Virus record (IMG/VR): IMGVR_UViG_3300037584_001644
Location: 1-26,067 of that record
DNA length: 26,067 nt
From: a virus
Strand: one strand, 5' to 3'
In this document: piece by piece, positions 8,992-14,982 of the stretch
How the letters are laid out: each line of letters begins with the position of its first letter
Numbering within the stretch: the first letter of the stretch is position 1
Notes under the pieces: model-generated
Databases searched by the model: none
What the model was told of the DNA's origin: nothing
What the model saw: only the letters and a program-made list of their open reading frames with translations
Program-made: the position numbers and the translations under genes

Positions 8992-9016
8992 TGAAAAAAG
9001 CCCTTAAAAAAGGGCT
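8992..9016 (-). terminator. Intrinsic terminator of the small minus-strand gene
   Basis: AGCCCTT (8999-9005) pairs with AAGGGCT (9010-9016) around AAAA. Read on the minus strand the 7-bp stem is followed by six T (complement of 8993-8998). It sits 17 bases downstream of the stop of the 53-residue gene at 9033. It would also keep that transcript out of the late-operon control region. Confidence 0.75.
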
Positions 9017-9032
9017 AATTCCTAATTATATA

Positions 9033-9194
9033 TTATTTTATATATTTCTTCCCTTTATCTCTAATAAATAAAAATAGTTCCTCTTTTTGTTTGTTAGTTG
9101 CCTTGTTGTATTCTTTGGCAAATTCAGGATTATTTACTAAGAGATCAATAAAAGCTCTATCTTTCTCTATTTCTTTTATATTTATATTATACAT
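9033..9194 (-). CDS. Small charged protein with its own terminator, unknown
   Basis: 53 residues: ATG at 9192-9194, stop at 9033-9035. Start MYNINIKEIEKDRAFIDLLV; middle NNPEFAKEYNKATNKQKEEL; basic end. It is rich in Lys/Glu with an even hydrophobic spacing expected of a small helical protein, while the opposite strand gives only low-complexity hydrophobic codons. A canonical terminator follows the stop. It is the only leftward gene between the late operon and the early operon and lies back to back with the rightward early promoter. A small regulator or host-takeover protein is possible; no family recognised. The ribosome binding site is weak. Confidence 0.55.
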   Translation of the reverse strand: MYNINIKEIEKDRAFIDLLVNNPEFAKEYNKATNKQKEELFLFIRDKGKKYIK

Positions 9195-9277
9195 ATATAT
9201 AATAACGAATATAATTATATTTTATTCCCTAATATACAAATATTTCTATTATTTTCATTATTTGTCATTAAATCTAC
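9195..9277. other. Very AT-rich divergent spacer
   Basis: Spacer between the leftward 53-residue gene and the rightward early promoter. It consists almost only of A and T with TATATATA runs. It presumably carries the promoter of the leftward gene, but no single box stands out. Confidence 0.4.
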
Positions 9278-9308
9278 TTGACATTATTTTATATATTTGA
9301 TCTATTAT
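9278..9308 (+). promoter_or_regulatory. Early rightward promoter, sigma70-like
   Basis: A perfect TTGACA at 9278-9283 and TATTAT at 9303-9308, 19 bases apart (an alternative TCTATT hexamer gives 17). The predicted start falls about 20 bases upstream of the ATG at 9337. It is the only exact -35 consensus next to the first early gene, so it probably uses host RNA polymerase at the onset of infection. Confidence 0.6.
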
Positions 9309-9336
9309 AGAAAATTAATAAAGCGAGGTATTAATT

Positions 9337-9708
9337 ATGAACCAACAAGACAAATACATCATGTATAAAAGAATTGAAAAGCATGGTGATAATTTAAAAT
9401 CTATATTCAATCTTGATGTAGATAGCGTTAAACTTTGTAAGCAGTTATTCAGATTAGAGAATAAGGCTCACAAATTAGCTACTGATTACTGCAACGGAGA
9501 TTTTCAAGGCGACATTGAAAAAGAAAGCAACAAAATATTAAATAAGGTTGCTGAGATATTAAATACAAATACTTTTAATATGTTCTTTAATTCTGACGCT
9601 AGAGGATATGCTTTGAAATTCTTTGAGGATTTTAGCAAGGATAAACCAATTCACAAAGACTTTGGAGGCTATGGAATTATAGCTCCAGATTTTAGAGAGG
9701 TTGCATAA
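9337..9708 (+). CDS. First early protein, unknown
   Basis: 123 residues. Not recognised. Charged and mostly helical, with MYKRIEKHGDNLKSIFNLD at the start region and DSARGYALKF-like text (NSDARGYALKFFEDFSKD) towards the C-terminus. The ATG follows AAGCGAGG, a leader motif repeated before other early genes. It is the first gene after the early promoter and directly abuts the next gene, so it should be made strongly and early. No membrane segment, no catalytic motif. Confidence 0.7.
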   Translation: MNQQDKYIMYKRIEKHGDNLKSIFNLDVDSVKLCKQLFRLENKAHKLATDYCNGDFQGDIEKESNKILNKVAEILNTNTFNMFFNSDARGYALKFFEDFSKDKPIHKDFGGYGIIAPDFREVA

Positions 9709-9939
9709 ATGGATAATAATCCTTTCCAGTATCACCACGACAGAAATATATCTTTTGCGGTGTCTAGTCTTTTAAATATGAATGATGAGATCATAAAAAA
9801 AGATAAGAATAATAAATTTCTTGCGTTGCGTAGTGTTCACAACTTAACACATAAAGAAGCTAAAGAGGTTTATAAAACTTACCAAGTGGTAAGACTTGTC
9901 ATGATTGAACAAGCTACCCCAGAGCCTTTTTTTAATTAG
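9709..9939 (+). CDS. Early protein, unknown
   Basis: 76 residues, starting directly after the stop of the first early gene. It has polar helices (HNLTHKEAKEVYKTYQVVRLV) and two histidines near the N-terminus (YHHDR). No family recognised. A pair of stem-loops follows its stop. Confidence 0.65.
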   Translation: MDNNPFQYHHDRNISFAVSSLLNMNDEIIKKDKNNKFLALRSVHNLTHKEAKEVYKTYQVVRLVMIEQATPEPFFN

Positions 9940-9947
9940 GTATTTAT

Positions 9948-9994
9948 TTAAGGGCTTTAAGTAGCCCTTAAGTCAATATCTAAGTTGATATTGA
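9948..9994 (+). promoter_or_regulatory. Twin stem-loops before the 35-residue gene
   Basis: First: TTAAGGGCT (9948-9956) pairs with AGCCCTTAA (9963-9971), loop TTAAGT. Second: TCAATATC (9973-9980) pairs with GATATTGA (9987-9994), loop TAAGTT. One base separates them and the ribosome binding site follows at once. No U-run follows either stem, so plain termination is unlikely; RNA processing, stability or translational control fits better. The first stem shares AGCCCTT/AAGGGCT with the terminator at 8999-9016. Confidence 0.6.
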
Positions 9995-10004
9995 AGGAAG
10001 CGAG
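9988..10004 (+). repeat. Leader repeat, copy 1 (ribosome-binding leader)
   Basis: ATATTGAAGGAAGCGAG, seven bases before the ATG at 10011, matches 14983-15000 except for one extra A there. It includes a GAAGG/GGAAG/GAGG Shine-Dalgarno-like stretch. The 5' half is also the descending arm of the second stem-loop (9987-9994). Confidence 0.6.
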
Positions 10005-10010
10005 GTTGTT

Positions 10011-10118
10011 ATGCCTTTTTATGGAATTGACGGAGCCGACCTAATTTTATTGGTTGTATTCTTTTATGTAGCTTACAAACTTCTTATGAGAGCTAAGAAA
10101 GAAAAAGACAATGAATAA
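10011..10118 (+). CDS. 35-residue single-span membrane protein
   Basis: ATG at 10011 behind GAAGCGAGG. The sequence has a short polar start (MPFYGIDGAD), one hydrophobic span (about residues 11-25, LILLVVFFYVAYKLL) and a basic tail (RAKKEKDNE), giving N-out/C-in by the positive-inside rule. It overlaps the following gene by eight bases. A role at the host inner membrane (exclusion, takeover) can be guessed from early timing only. Confidence 0.65.
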   Translation: MPFYGIDGADLILLVVFFYVAYKLLMRAKKEKDNE

Positions 10119-10305
10119 CTACGAAATTGTTGAATGTCTTAAATGTGATAATCGATTTATTTCATACGATCATCAAGACGAGCATATTGTTTGTAAACAT
10201 TGTGATAATCAAGATAGAATGGAAACTATTTTTTTAACTCAAGATGAGTTTAATCAATGTGATTGTGAACAATGCGAACAAATTAAAAAAGAGGTGAATA
10301 AATGA
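10111..10305 (+). CDS. Small zinc-ribbon-like protein
   Basis: 64 residues with C9-x2-C12 and C28-x2-C31 (ECLKCDNRF and VCKHCDN), the spacing of a zinc ribbon, plus a third cluster CDCEQC at 50-55. It probably binds zinc and may contact DNA, RNA or host RNA polymerase. It overlaps the membrane protein upstream and, by ATGA, the next gene downstream. Family unknown. Confidence 0.7.
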   Translation: MNNYEIVECLKCDNRFISYDHQDEHIVCKHCDNQDRMETIFLTQDEFNQCDCEQCEQIKKEVNK

Positions 10306-10523
10306 AAACATATACAGTTGAAAAGACTATTTATCGTTATGAAGTTTGGAACGCAAAAATTGAAGCAAACAGCGAAGAAGAAGCAGTTAAACTTATCCAA
10401 AAAGGCAAAGGCGATTGGCGTTTTACTTGTAATTTAGATCAAGATCAAGAAATTACAAATGTAGATGAATTAGATGTAAACACAAAAGAAAAAGAGGTAA
10501 ATAACAATGAAACCAATATTTAG
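10302..10523 (+). CDS. Early protein, unknown
   Basis: 73 residues; start (KTYTVEKTIYRYEVWNAKIE, then ANSEEEAVKLIQ) suggests a beta-hairpin followed by a helix, as in small 'DpnD/PcfM-like' phage proteins. This resemblance is weak. It is joined by ATGA to the zinc-ribbon gene and its 3' end overlaps the next gene by 17 bases. No catalytic residues visible. Confidence 0.65.
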   Translation: MKTYTVEKTIYRYEVWNAKIEANSEEEAVKLIQKGKGDWRFTCNLDQDQEITNVDELDVNTKEKEVNNNETNI

Positions 10524-10761
10524 TTATGATGATTTAGAAATTACAAAAGTAGAATGTATTAAATCAAAATGGGATAATAAGAAAGAAAAATCAATTAAGT
10601 TAAAAAAACCTTATATAAAAAAAGGTGAAACTATAAAATGTAATGTTTATGATTTAGTTGATCTTATAGAAACTCTTAGATTTCATTCTGATAAGCATTG
10701 TCATCTTTATGGTGATGATAACTATCTAGAAGTTAAATTTAAACTTACCACAGAATATTAA
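10507..10761 (+). CDS. Early protein, unknown
   Basis: 84 residues, Lys-rich, with a histidine/cysteine cluster near the C-terminus (FHSDKHCHLYGDDNYLEV). No family recognised. AAAGAGG before the ATG is a fair ribosome binding site. A second pair of stem-loops follows the stop. Confidence 0.6.
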   Translation: MKPIFSYDDLEITKVECIKSKWDNKKEKSIKLKKPYIKKGETIKCNVYDLVDLIETLRFHSDKHCHLYGDDNYLEVKFKLTTEY

Positions 10762-10769
10762 ATATTTAG

Positions 10770-10813
10770 TCAAAAGCCTGTCAAATGGCTTTTGAGTATG
10801 TATTTAGCATACT
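10770..10813 (+). promoter_or_regulatory. Twin stem-loops before the ParB-like gene
   Basis: TCAAAAGCC (10770-10778) pairs with GGCTTTTGA (10787-10795), and AGTATG (10795-10800) pairs with CATACT (10808-10813) around TATTTAG. The ribosome binding site of the next gene follows. Neither stem is followed by a U-run. The arrangement mirrors 9948-9994, though the sequences differ. Confidence 0.55.
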
Positions 10814-10831
10814 AGAAAGAGAATATATATT

Positions 10832-11578
10832 ATGAAACAAGATCAAATATATACTACTAGCAATTATCAAGAATTTATTTTCTTTGATGGTAATGCCAAA
10901 ATAAAGGCATCAAAAGTTAGTAAAATTATAGACAGTATTAAAAAATATGGTCTAGTAAATCCTATTGTTGTAAATCAAAATAAAGAAATAATTGACGGAC
11001 AACATAGATTTGAGAGTTGTAAGGCTTTAAAACTACCAATTAAATATTTTGTTAAAAATGTTGAAAATACAAATTTAGTTGAGTTAGTTAGAGATATAAA
11101 CTCAGTTCAAAAGAATTGGACAAATACAGATATTGGTTATGCTTATTCTGTTCATTCTGATAATAAAGAGCATTATCAAAAATATCTTAAATTAATACAA
11201 TTAGGTGTTTCTCACTCTACTGTTTTAGAGGCTTGCACCTATTTATCAGTTGGTGAAGAAAAAATAAGAGGCAGCTATTTTGATTTTAGAAATGGAAAGT
11301 TATCTATACCTGATTCAGTTTATGAAAAGGTCAAAAGTCAAATTCTAATGCTTAAAAATTCTTCAATGGAAAAGAAAATTTGGAATAGAATTTATTTTAT
11401 TAGAGCATTATTAAAGTTAAAAACTGTTAAAGATTTTAATGTTTATACTTTTATAGAAAACTTTACTAAATTTCCTCATCAATGGAAAAACGCATATACA
11501 GTTGAAGAAAACCTAAAAAGTATCTTATCTGTTCATAATTATAAAAACAGACAAAAAGCTAAATATTATTTCGAGTAA
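10832..11578 (+). CDS. ParB/sulfiredoxin-fold DNA-binding or nuclease-like protein
   Basis: 248 residues. The N-terminal ~90 residues have the ParB-like order: KIIDSIKKYGLVNPIVVNQN, then EIIDGQHRFESCKAL with the signature DGQHR at 55-59 (ParB boxes read GxRR or GQHR), and a VELVRDIN segment. The rest is helical, without a recognised domain. No ParA is nearby, so plasmid-style partitioning is not supported. Related stand-alone ParB-fold proteins in phages act as regulators, nucleases or CTP-binding clamps; which one applies cannot be told. Confidence 0.8.
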   Translation: MKQDQIYTTSNYQEFIFFDGNAKIKASKVSKIIDSIKKYGLVNPIVVNQNKEIIDGQHRFESCKALKLPIKYFVKNVENTNLVELVRDINSVQKNWTNTDIGYAYSVHSDNKEHYQKYLKLIQLGVSHSTVLEACTYLSVGEEKIRGSYFDFRNGKLSIPDSVYEKVKSQILMLKNSSMEKKIWNRIYFIRALLKLKTVKDFNVYTFIENFTKFPHQWKNAYTVEENLKSILSVHNYKNRQKAKYYFE

Positions 11579-11591
11579 TAAATATTATTTT

Positions 11592-11618
11592 AGGCAATCT
11601 GATATTCTTGGGTTGCCT
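11592..11618. terminator. Weak stem-loop between convergent genes
   Basis: AGGCAA (11592-11597) pairs with TTGCCT (11613-11618), extended inwards by three pairs that include G-U. It lies between the stop of the ParB-like gene and the stop of the leftward 83-residue gene, where a bidirectional terminator is expected. There is no clear U-run on the plus side and only an AT-rich flank on the minus side. Confidence 0.4.
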
Positions 11619-11869
11619 TAGTGTATTGTAAATAAAGAACCATAGTGTTCTTGATCTATTTCTTTATAAGATTTTGAGTCGCTTTTATAGTTCTCAACAA
11701 ACTTTAAACATTCGTCTTTATCATCAAATCCCTGAAATACGACTATAACATTGTTGTTATCATCTTGGTCATTATGAATGAATAAACTACATCTTATGTC
11801 TTTGTCTAGTAGTTCATCATTAGATGATTTTTTAGATTTTTTATTAGATTTTTTCATCATATTAAACAT
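11618..11869 (-). CDS. Small leftward early protein, unknown
   Basis: 83 residues with a Lys/Ser-rich N-terminus (KKSNKKSKKSSNDELLDKD) and then an alternating pattern (VIVVFQGFDDKDECLKFVENY) that suggests a small alpha/beta domain. It runs against the surrounding early genes and ends at a stem-loop. Ribosome binding site weak; the true start could be either of the methionines at residues 4-5. Function unknown. Confidence 0.5.
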   Translation of the reverse strand: MFNMMKKSNKKSKKSSNDELLDKDIRCSLFIHNDQDDNNNVIVVFQGFDDKDECLKFVENYKSDSKSYKEIDQEHYGSLFTIH

Positions 11870-12009
11870 AAATTAAAAAGAAAAATATAAACAAACAAGA
11901 ATTATTATGATGTTTATTTGAAATTTAGTCAAAAATTACGACTATATAAAATCCTTAACATTTACGATCCAATAATTAAATAGAACAGTGATAGAACAAA
12001 TTAGTGATT

Positions 12010-12022
12010 TTGACATGATGTC
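12010..12022 (+). promoter_or_regulatory. Possible promoter -35 with overlapping palindrome
   Basis: TTGACA at 12010-12015 overlaps the palindrome GACATGATGTC at 12012-12022. The best -10 candidates (TTATAT at 12036) are 20 bases away, which is long. If it is a promoter, the palindrome is well placed for a repressor such as the LexA-type protein at 14255-14533. Confidence 0.3.
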
Positions 12023-12193
12023 GCATTTATTATTGTTATATATCAATAAATTTTTTTTATAATTCAGAAATTTTTGCTCTAGAATTGTTGATTGATCTTG
12101 TCAAGTTTTTCAAATAATTTTTTTTTACCATTGATAATCAATAAAAGTAAATTTGATATCACCTTAATTTAGCCAAAATACAAAAATTGAAAA

Positions 12194-12214
12194 ATCCAAT
12201 TTGATATAATGGAT
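12194..12214 (+). promoter_or_regulatory. Extended -10 promoter inside an inverted repeat
   Basis: TGATATAAT at 12202-12210 is an exact extended -10 element; no good -35 is at the right distance, which such promoters do not need. ATCCA (12194-12198) and TGGAT (12210-12214) form an inverted repeat around it. A start near 12217 gives a 75-base leader before the ATG at 12292. Operator function is inferred from geometry. Confidence 0.5.
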
Positions 12215-12291
12215 CATAAATTAAATTTTTAGGAATTTAATTATGCTCTTTAACATTGTGAATATGGCTTCATTAAGAAAGGTAAATCATT

Positions 12292-12897
12292 ATGATGATA
12301 CAATCTTATGGTGCTAGTGAGATATCAGAACAATTAAGTATATCTCAGCAGTATCAAAAAAAAATGAGAAGAACTTATGGAAAAGTTAATAGACAATTTC
12401 CAAAAGAACTTCCTTACATAACTAAAGAAGAAGCGTTTAAGGCTTATAAACTTTTAATGAGTAAGTTTGGTAAAAAGAAAGTTAGAAACTTATCAAATAC
12501 TAAATGGATAACAAAAAAGTTAATAGCTGGAAGAACAAGACCTAGAAGATGTTGGATTGCTTTATCAGGCAATCCTAGTCTGTTAAGTAAAGGTTGGCGA
12601 AGATTAGTCCATGATGTTTCACATCGGATTTATTACTTCCAATACCCCAACAATAATGGAAATCACTCTTTAATACAGGCTGAGATTGAACTTCAAATAG
12701 GTCAATATGTTATGGATCAAGGTTGGCTAATTGGTAAATTAAAACCAAAAGCAAAACCAATCTTAACTAAAGATGAAAAGGTTGCTAAAAAAATTAGCAA
12801 TTTTCAAAAACTTCTAAGTAGGTGGGAAACTAAACAAAAAACTGCTCACACCTACATCAAGAAGTATAAAACAAAGATAAAACGACTAAGTAAATAA
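12292..12897 (+). CDS. Unknown basic protein with HDxxH motif
   Basis: 201 residues, strongly basic. Centre: WRRLVHDVSHRIYYF with H107-D-V-S-H111, then H125 and E131/E133 (HSLIQAEIELQIGQYV). I recall similar proteins as conserved unknowns in marine phages. The histidine/acid spacing resembles a metal site (an HDxxH variant of HExxH), but this is not a confirmed protease. The C-terminal ~45 residues are Lys-rich helix (KQKTAHTYIKKYKTKIKR). It starts behind AAAGG with ATGATG; the first ATG is used here. It stands alone after its own promoter and ends at a convergent stem-loop. Confidence 0.65.
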   Translation: MMIQSYGASEISEQLSISQQYQKKMRRTYGKVNRQFPKELPYITKEEAFKAYKLLMSKFGKKKVRNLSNTKWITKKLIAGRTRPRRCWIALSGNPSLLSKGWRRLVHDVSHRIYYFQYPNNNGNHSLIQAEIELQIGQYVMDQGWLIGKLKPKAKPILTKDEKVAKKISNFQKLLSRWETKQKTAHTYIKKYKTKIKRLSK

Positions 12898-12925
12898 ACA
12901 AAAGCCATATCACTTTGTTAAAGAT

Positions 12926-12951
12926 GCCCTCAGAAAGCGAGTAATGAGGGC
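12926..12951. terminator. Bidirectional stem-loop between convergent genes
   Basis: GCCCTCA (12926-12932) pairs with TGAGGGC (12945-12951) around a 12-base loop. It lies 28 bases after the 201-residue gene on the plus strand and touches the stop of the leftward 177-residue gene. The plus side continues TAGCCTATTTT, a short U-containing tail. Likely terminator for both convergent transcripts. Confidence 0.55.
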
Positions 12952-13484
12952 TAGCCTATTTTAAAAAATTCTCTCAAAGAATCAAGGCTTTCTTTTAAAT
13001 TTTCCATACCTTTGCGTCTGCCTACTGGTTGGTCGTTCACTATAAGATTGAATGTTAATGATCTTAAATTATATGGGATTGATAGAAATGCTTTATTGAA
13101 TTGGTCGTGTGCGTCAAAACCATTTATGTTCATTATCTCTAAAGAATTACCCATTGGAATACCCTCTAATCTATCCCAATTAAAAGTAGTGCTTCTTTGT
13201 AATCCTGAATAAACTGCAAGAGCTTCTAACTTTTCACCAGCAACAAAACGCATAGCATTTATTTTACTATCTTGTGGGCATAAAAGGTTTTTATGATAAT
13301 ACTTTTGCAAATTAGAATTTATTTCTCCATAAATATGGCGTAATCCAATTTTCATTTTTTTACCATCAGGCAAACGAAATAGTTCACCATTAATAGTAAT
13401 TAATTCTTGTGCTCCGTAATCTGTTGCCTCTAATTGGATAGATTCAGATTTGTTTTTTTTCTGCTTCTTTTTCTTTTTTGCCAT
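12951..13484 (-). CDS. Unknown protein after the replication protein (possibly DUF6456-like)
   Basis: 177 residues with a Lys-rich N-terminus (MAKKKKKQKKNK). The C-terminal half (MRFVAGEKLEALAVYSGL, then DAHDQFNKAFLSIPYNLRSL and an ENLKESLDSLREFF end) has a helix layout that reminds me of DUF6456, a family common in alphaproteobacteria and their phages. That is a weak, remembered match. It overlaps the DUF1376 gene by 41 bases, so the two are translated together. A role in replication or its regulation is inferred from that coupling. Confidence 0.6.
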   Translation of the reverse strand: MAKKKKKQKKNKSESIQLEATDYGAQELITINGELFRLPDGKKMKIGLRHIYGEINSNLQKYYHKNLLCPQDSKINAMRFVAGEKLEALAVYSGLQRSTTFNWDRLEGIPMGNSLEIMNINGFDAHDQFNKAFLSIPYNLRSLTFNLIVNDQPVGRRKGMENLKESLDSLREFFKIG

Positions 13485-14262
13485 TCAAATCTTTTTGTTT
13501 AATCATATTGCCTTGCTTGTCATAACACCAATCGACTATCCCCCATGCTTCTTTTGAAGTAAAATAAAGTAAATTGTCTTTTTCCTCTATAAAGTTAAAG
13601 TCAATATTGTGTGTTTTTTTAAAGTTATCAATGCTAAAAATGTCCTCGTCATTAAAGCGTTCTTGATTTAACCATGTAGCAAAGTGAGGAACATAAATAT
13701 TATCACTTGTTTCTTTGCAAAGGTTGTTAAATTTATTAACAATTAAATCACTGTCAATAGTATCTTTAATTTTTAACCACTTATCAAAAGCTAGTTTTTT
13801 TGATCCTCTTTTAACTTTGAGTTTTGACCATATATTATTATTAAAATATTTATCTGTATCTGTATCTTTATCTACAGAAACATCAATTTGATCTGACAAA
13901 ACGCTATCAAACTTTTCTTTAGACTTTTTTCTAGCAATACTTCTCTTATTAGAGAGTTCAATACCCTTTACAAATTCAATTTGTTGCCTTTTATTGAAGT
14001 AGCGATCATTCTCAATATAAAACTTTTTTTCTAAGACAAATATGAGATCAGCCCTGTTTTGCTCCATTTCTTCTAAATCAAATGTCATTTGAAATATAAG
14101 TTTGCAAAGTTCGTTAATATCACAAGGTAAACCTTTTCCATTCATTGTGTGGCTAAAAAATAAAAGGTCTGTATAAATACCTCTCTGTGCCATTGTTAAT
14201 GATCTTGTAGAAGCTATGTAATCATTTGGAAAAAAATACATAGCTGGTAATTTATCAATCAT
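13444..14262 (-). CDS. DUF1376-type phage replication protein
   Basis: 272 residues. N-terminal DUF1376 (YdaU-like) domain: YFFPNDYIASTRSLTMAQRG, then YTDLLFFSHTMNGKGLPCDI (about residues 9-50). Towards the C-terminus is the block FDKWLKIKDTIDSDLIV and then VPHFATWLNQERF (about 164-210), the usual partner region in lambda-O-like primosomal proteins. It is expected to bind the origin and recruit host replication machinery. An acidic Asp-rich linker (DVSVDKDTDTDKY) separates the parts. ATG behind AAAGGTGATT; overlaps the LexA-type gene upstream by eight bases. Confidence 0.8.
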   Translation of the reverse strand: MIDKLPAMYFFPNDYIASTRSLTMAQRGIYTDLLFFSHTMNGKGLPCDINELCKLIFQMTFDLEEMEQNRADLIFVLEKKFYIENDRYFNKRQQIEFVKGIELSNKRSIARKKSKEKFDSVLSDQIDVSVDKDTDTDKYFNNNIWSKLKVKRGSKKLAFDKWLKIKDTIDSDLIVNKFNNLCKETSDNIYVPHFATWLNQERFNDEDIFSIDNFKKTHNIDFNFIEEKDNLLYFTSKEAWGIVDWCYDKQGNMIKQKDLNGKKEKEAEKKQI

Positions 14263-14533
14263 GTTTAATCACCTTTACAGAATTTTTCATAGCTGGAATA
14301 AAATCTACAAAACCATTTTCTTTTAGTCTATACAAATATTTATGAATTGAATTAGTTGTCTTTACGCCTATGTGTTTTGCCATATCTCTATAACTTGGAC
14401 TACGCATATTTTTTAATTGGAACTTCAGTATATAGTCTATAATCCTTCTCTCTTGTTGTGTCGGCAAATAATCTGTTGAAATATTTAGCCTGTTGCAAGT
14501 TGGGCATTTGTTTTGGTTTTGCTCCGTATTCAA
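14255..14533 (-). CDS. LexA-type winged-helix regulator without protease domain
   Basis: 92 residues starting at TTG (14531-14533), directly after an in-frame stop, with GGGAG about ten bases upstream. After CPTC (10-13) comes the LexA DNA-binding pattern: LPTQQERRIIDYIL, SPSYRDMAKHIGV and SIHKYLYRLKENGFV (about 23-78). The LexA S24 autocleavage domain is absent, so RecA-triggered cleavage is not expected. It precedes the DUF1376 gene in the same leftward unit and probably controls early promoters; the palindromes at 12012 and 12194 are candidate sites. Confidence 0.75.
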   Translation of the reverse strand: MNTEQNQNKCPTCNRLNISTDYLPTQQERRIIDYILKFQLKNMRSPSYRDMAKHIGVKTTNSIHKYLYRLKENGFVDFIPAMKNSVKVIKHD

Positions 14534-14735
14534 TTAGTGTTGACTCCCAAATGATGTTTTCCATGTTCCAAAATTGAATATCATTCTCTTTACAAATTTT
14601 AAGGTAATGTTTATAATGATCGTAAATGCACAAAATAAAGCGTATTTCTCTGTTTTTTTGTGTATCTCTGTCAAACAAATATCCCTTAAAAAAAGCCACA
14701 TTTCTATCTTTACAGAAATATACATAAAAAATCAA
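14400..14735 (-). CDS. Possible upstream protein overlapping the LexA-type gene
   Basis: Open frame of 111 residues from a TTG at 14733-14735. The non-overlapping part looks protein-like (FKGYLFDRDTQKNREIRFIL, then YDHYKHYLKICKENDIQF), but the last ~45 codons overlap the well-supported LexA-type gene in another frame by 134 bases, which is long. No ribosome binding site and no family recognised. It may be a real leader gene of the operon, an old fragment, or chance. Confidence 0.3.
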   Translation of the reverse strand: MIFYVYFCKDRNVAFFKGYLFDRDTQKNREIRFILCIYDHYKHYLKICKENDIQFWNMENIIWESTLIEYGAKPKQMPNLQQAKYFNRLFADTTREKDYRLYTEVPIKKYA

Positions 14736-14752
14736 ATAAATTAATTTTTATT

Positions 14753-14781
14753 TTGCATTTTGTAAAACTTTCGTGTATTTT
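14753..14781 (+). promoter_or_regulatory. Possible promoter for the 62-residue gene
   Basis: TTGCAT (14753-14758), a 17-base spacer and TATTTT (14776-14781). The start would fall at or next to the ATG at 14788, so the mRNA would be leaderless, which agrees with the absence of a Shine-Dalgarno there. It lies in the divergent gap opposite the LexA-type operon. Boxes are imperfect. Confidence 0.35.
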
Positions 14782-14787
14782 CCAATT

Positions 14788-14976
14788 ATGGCAGATTATA
14801 AATATTCTCATTTAGGAAAATCTAAATTGTCTCCGCAAGACTGCGATATTTCAAAGTTATCTAAAAGAGAAGCAAAAGTCCAATTAGATTGCAAAAAACG
14901 AATAAGTAATTTCTCATTGTCCAAATTAGGTAAAAAACTGATTTGGTTGCATATCAAAAATACTTCTGCAACTTAG
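14788..14976 (+). CDS. Small basic protein, unknown
   Basis: 62 residues from the ATG at 14788. A GTG five codons upstream is in frame, but it lies in the putative -10 region. Sequence MADYKYSHLGKSKLSPQDCD, then Lys-rich helices (LSKREAKVQLDCKKR). Two cysteines. First gene of the second rightward early unit, divergent from the LexA-type operon, so a candidate target of that regulator. No family recognised. Confidence 0.55.
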   Translation: MADYKYSHLGKSKLSPQDCDISKLSKREAKVQLDCKKRISNFSLSKLGKKLIWLHIKNTSAT

Positions 14977-14982
14977 TCTGCC

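Larger units (their letters stand above)
8447..9032. other. AT-rich intergenic control region
   Basis: About 590 bases with no convincing gene. The first 140 bases next to the late operon are less AT-rich and hold two adjacent stem-loops (8553-8582). The rest is extremely AT-rich with many TATA/TCTATAT runs, an inverted repeat (8813-8848) and a minus-strand terminator at its right end. It must contain the start of the leftward late transcript, although no clear -35/-10 pair is visible on the minus strand. An origin of replication is plausible on composition alone. Confidence 0.5.
11870..12291. other. Intergenic control region
   Basis: About 420 bases without a supported gene, between the leftward 83-residue gene and the rightward 201-residue gene. 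It holds a TTGACA overlapping a short palindrome (12010-12022) and an extended -10 box inside an inverted repeat (12194-12214). A 24-codon frame (12243-12317) preceded by AGGAAT overlaps the next gene start; it may be a leader peptide but has no other support. Confidence 0.45.

Noticed and set aside
9091-9300. Plus-strand open frame of 69 codons in the control region
   Set aside because: Low-complexity Ile/Tyr/Phe/Leu sequence typical of AT-rich non-coding DNA, no ribosome binding site, and it opposes the better supported 53-codon minus-strand gene and its terminator.
12243-12317. 24-codon leader frame before the 201-residue gene
   Set aside because: It has AGGAAT upstream but overlaps the gene start in another frame, has no recognisable product and ends by chance; mentioned only under the intergenic region.
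14534-14725. 63-codon minus-strand frame upstream of the LexA-type gene
   Set aside because: Ends directly before the TTG start and has a composition typical of chance frames; the competing frame at 14400-14735 is kept only as a low-confidence entry.
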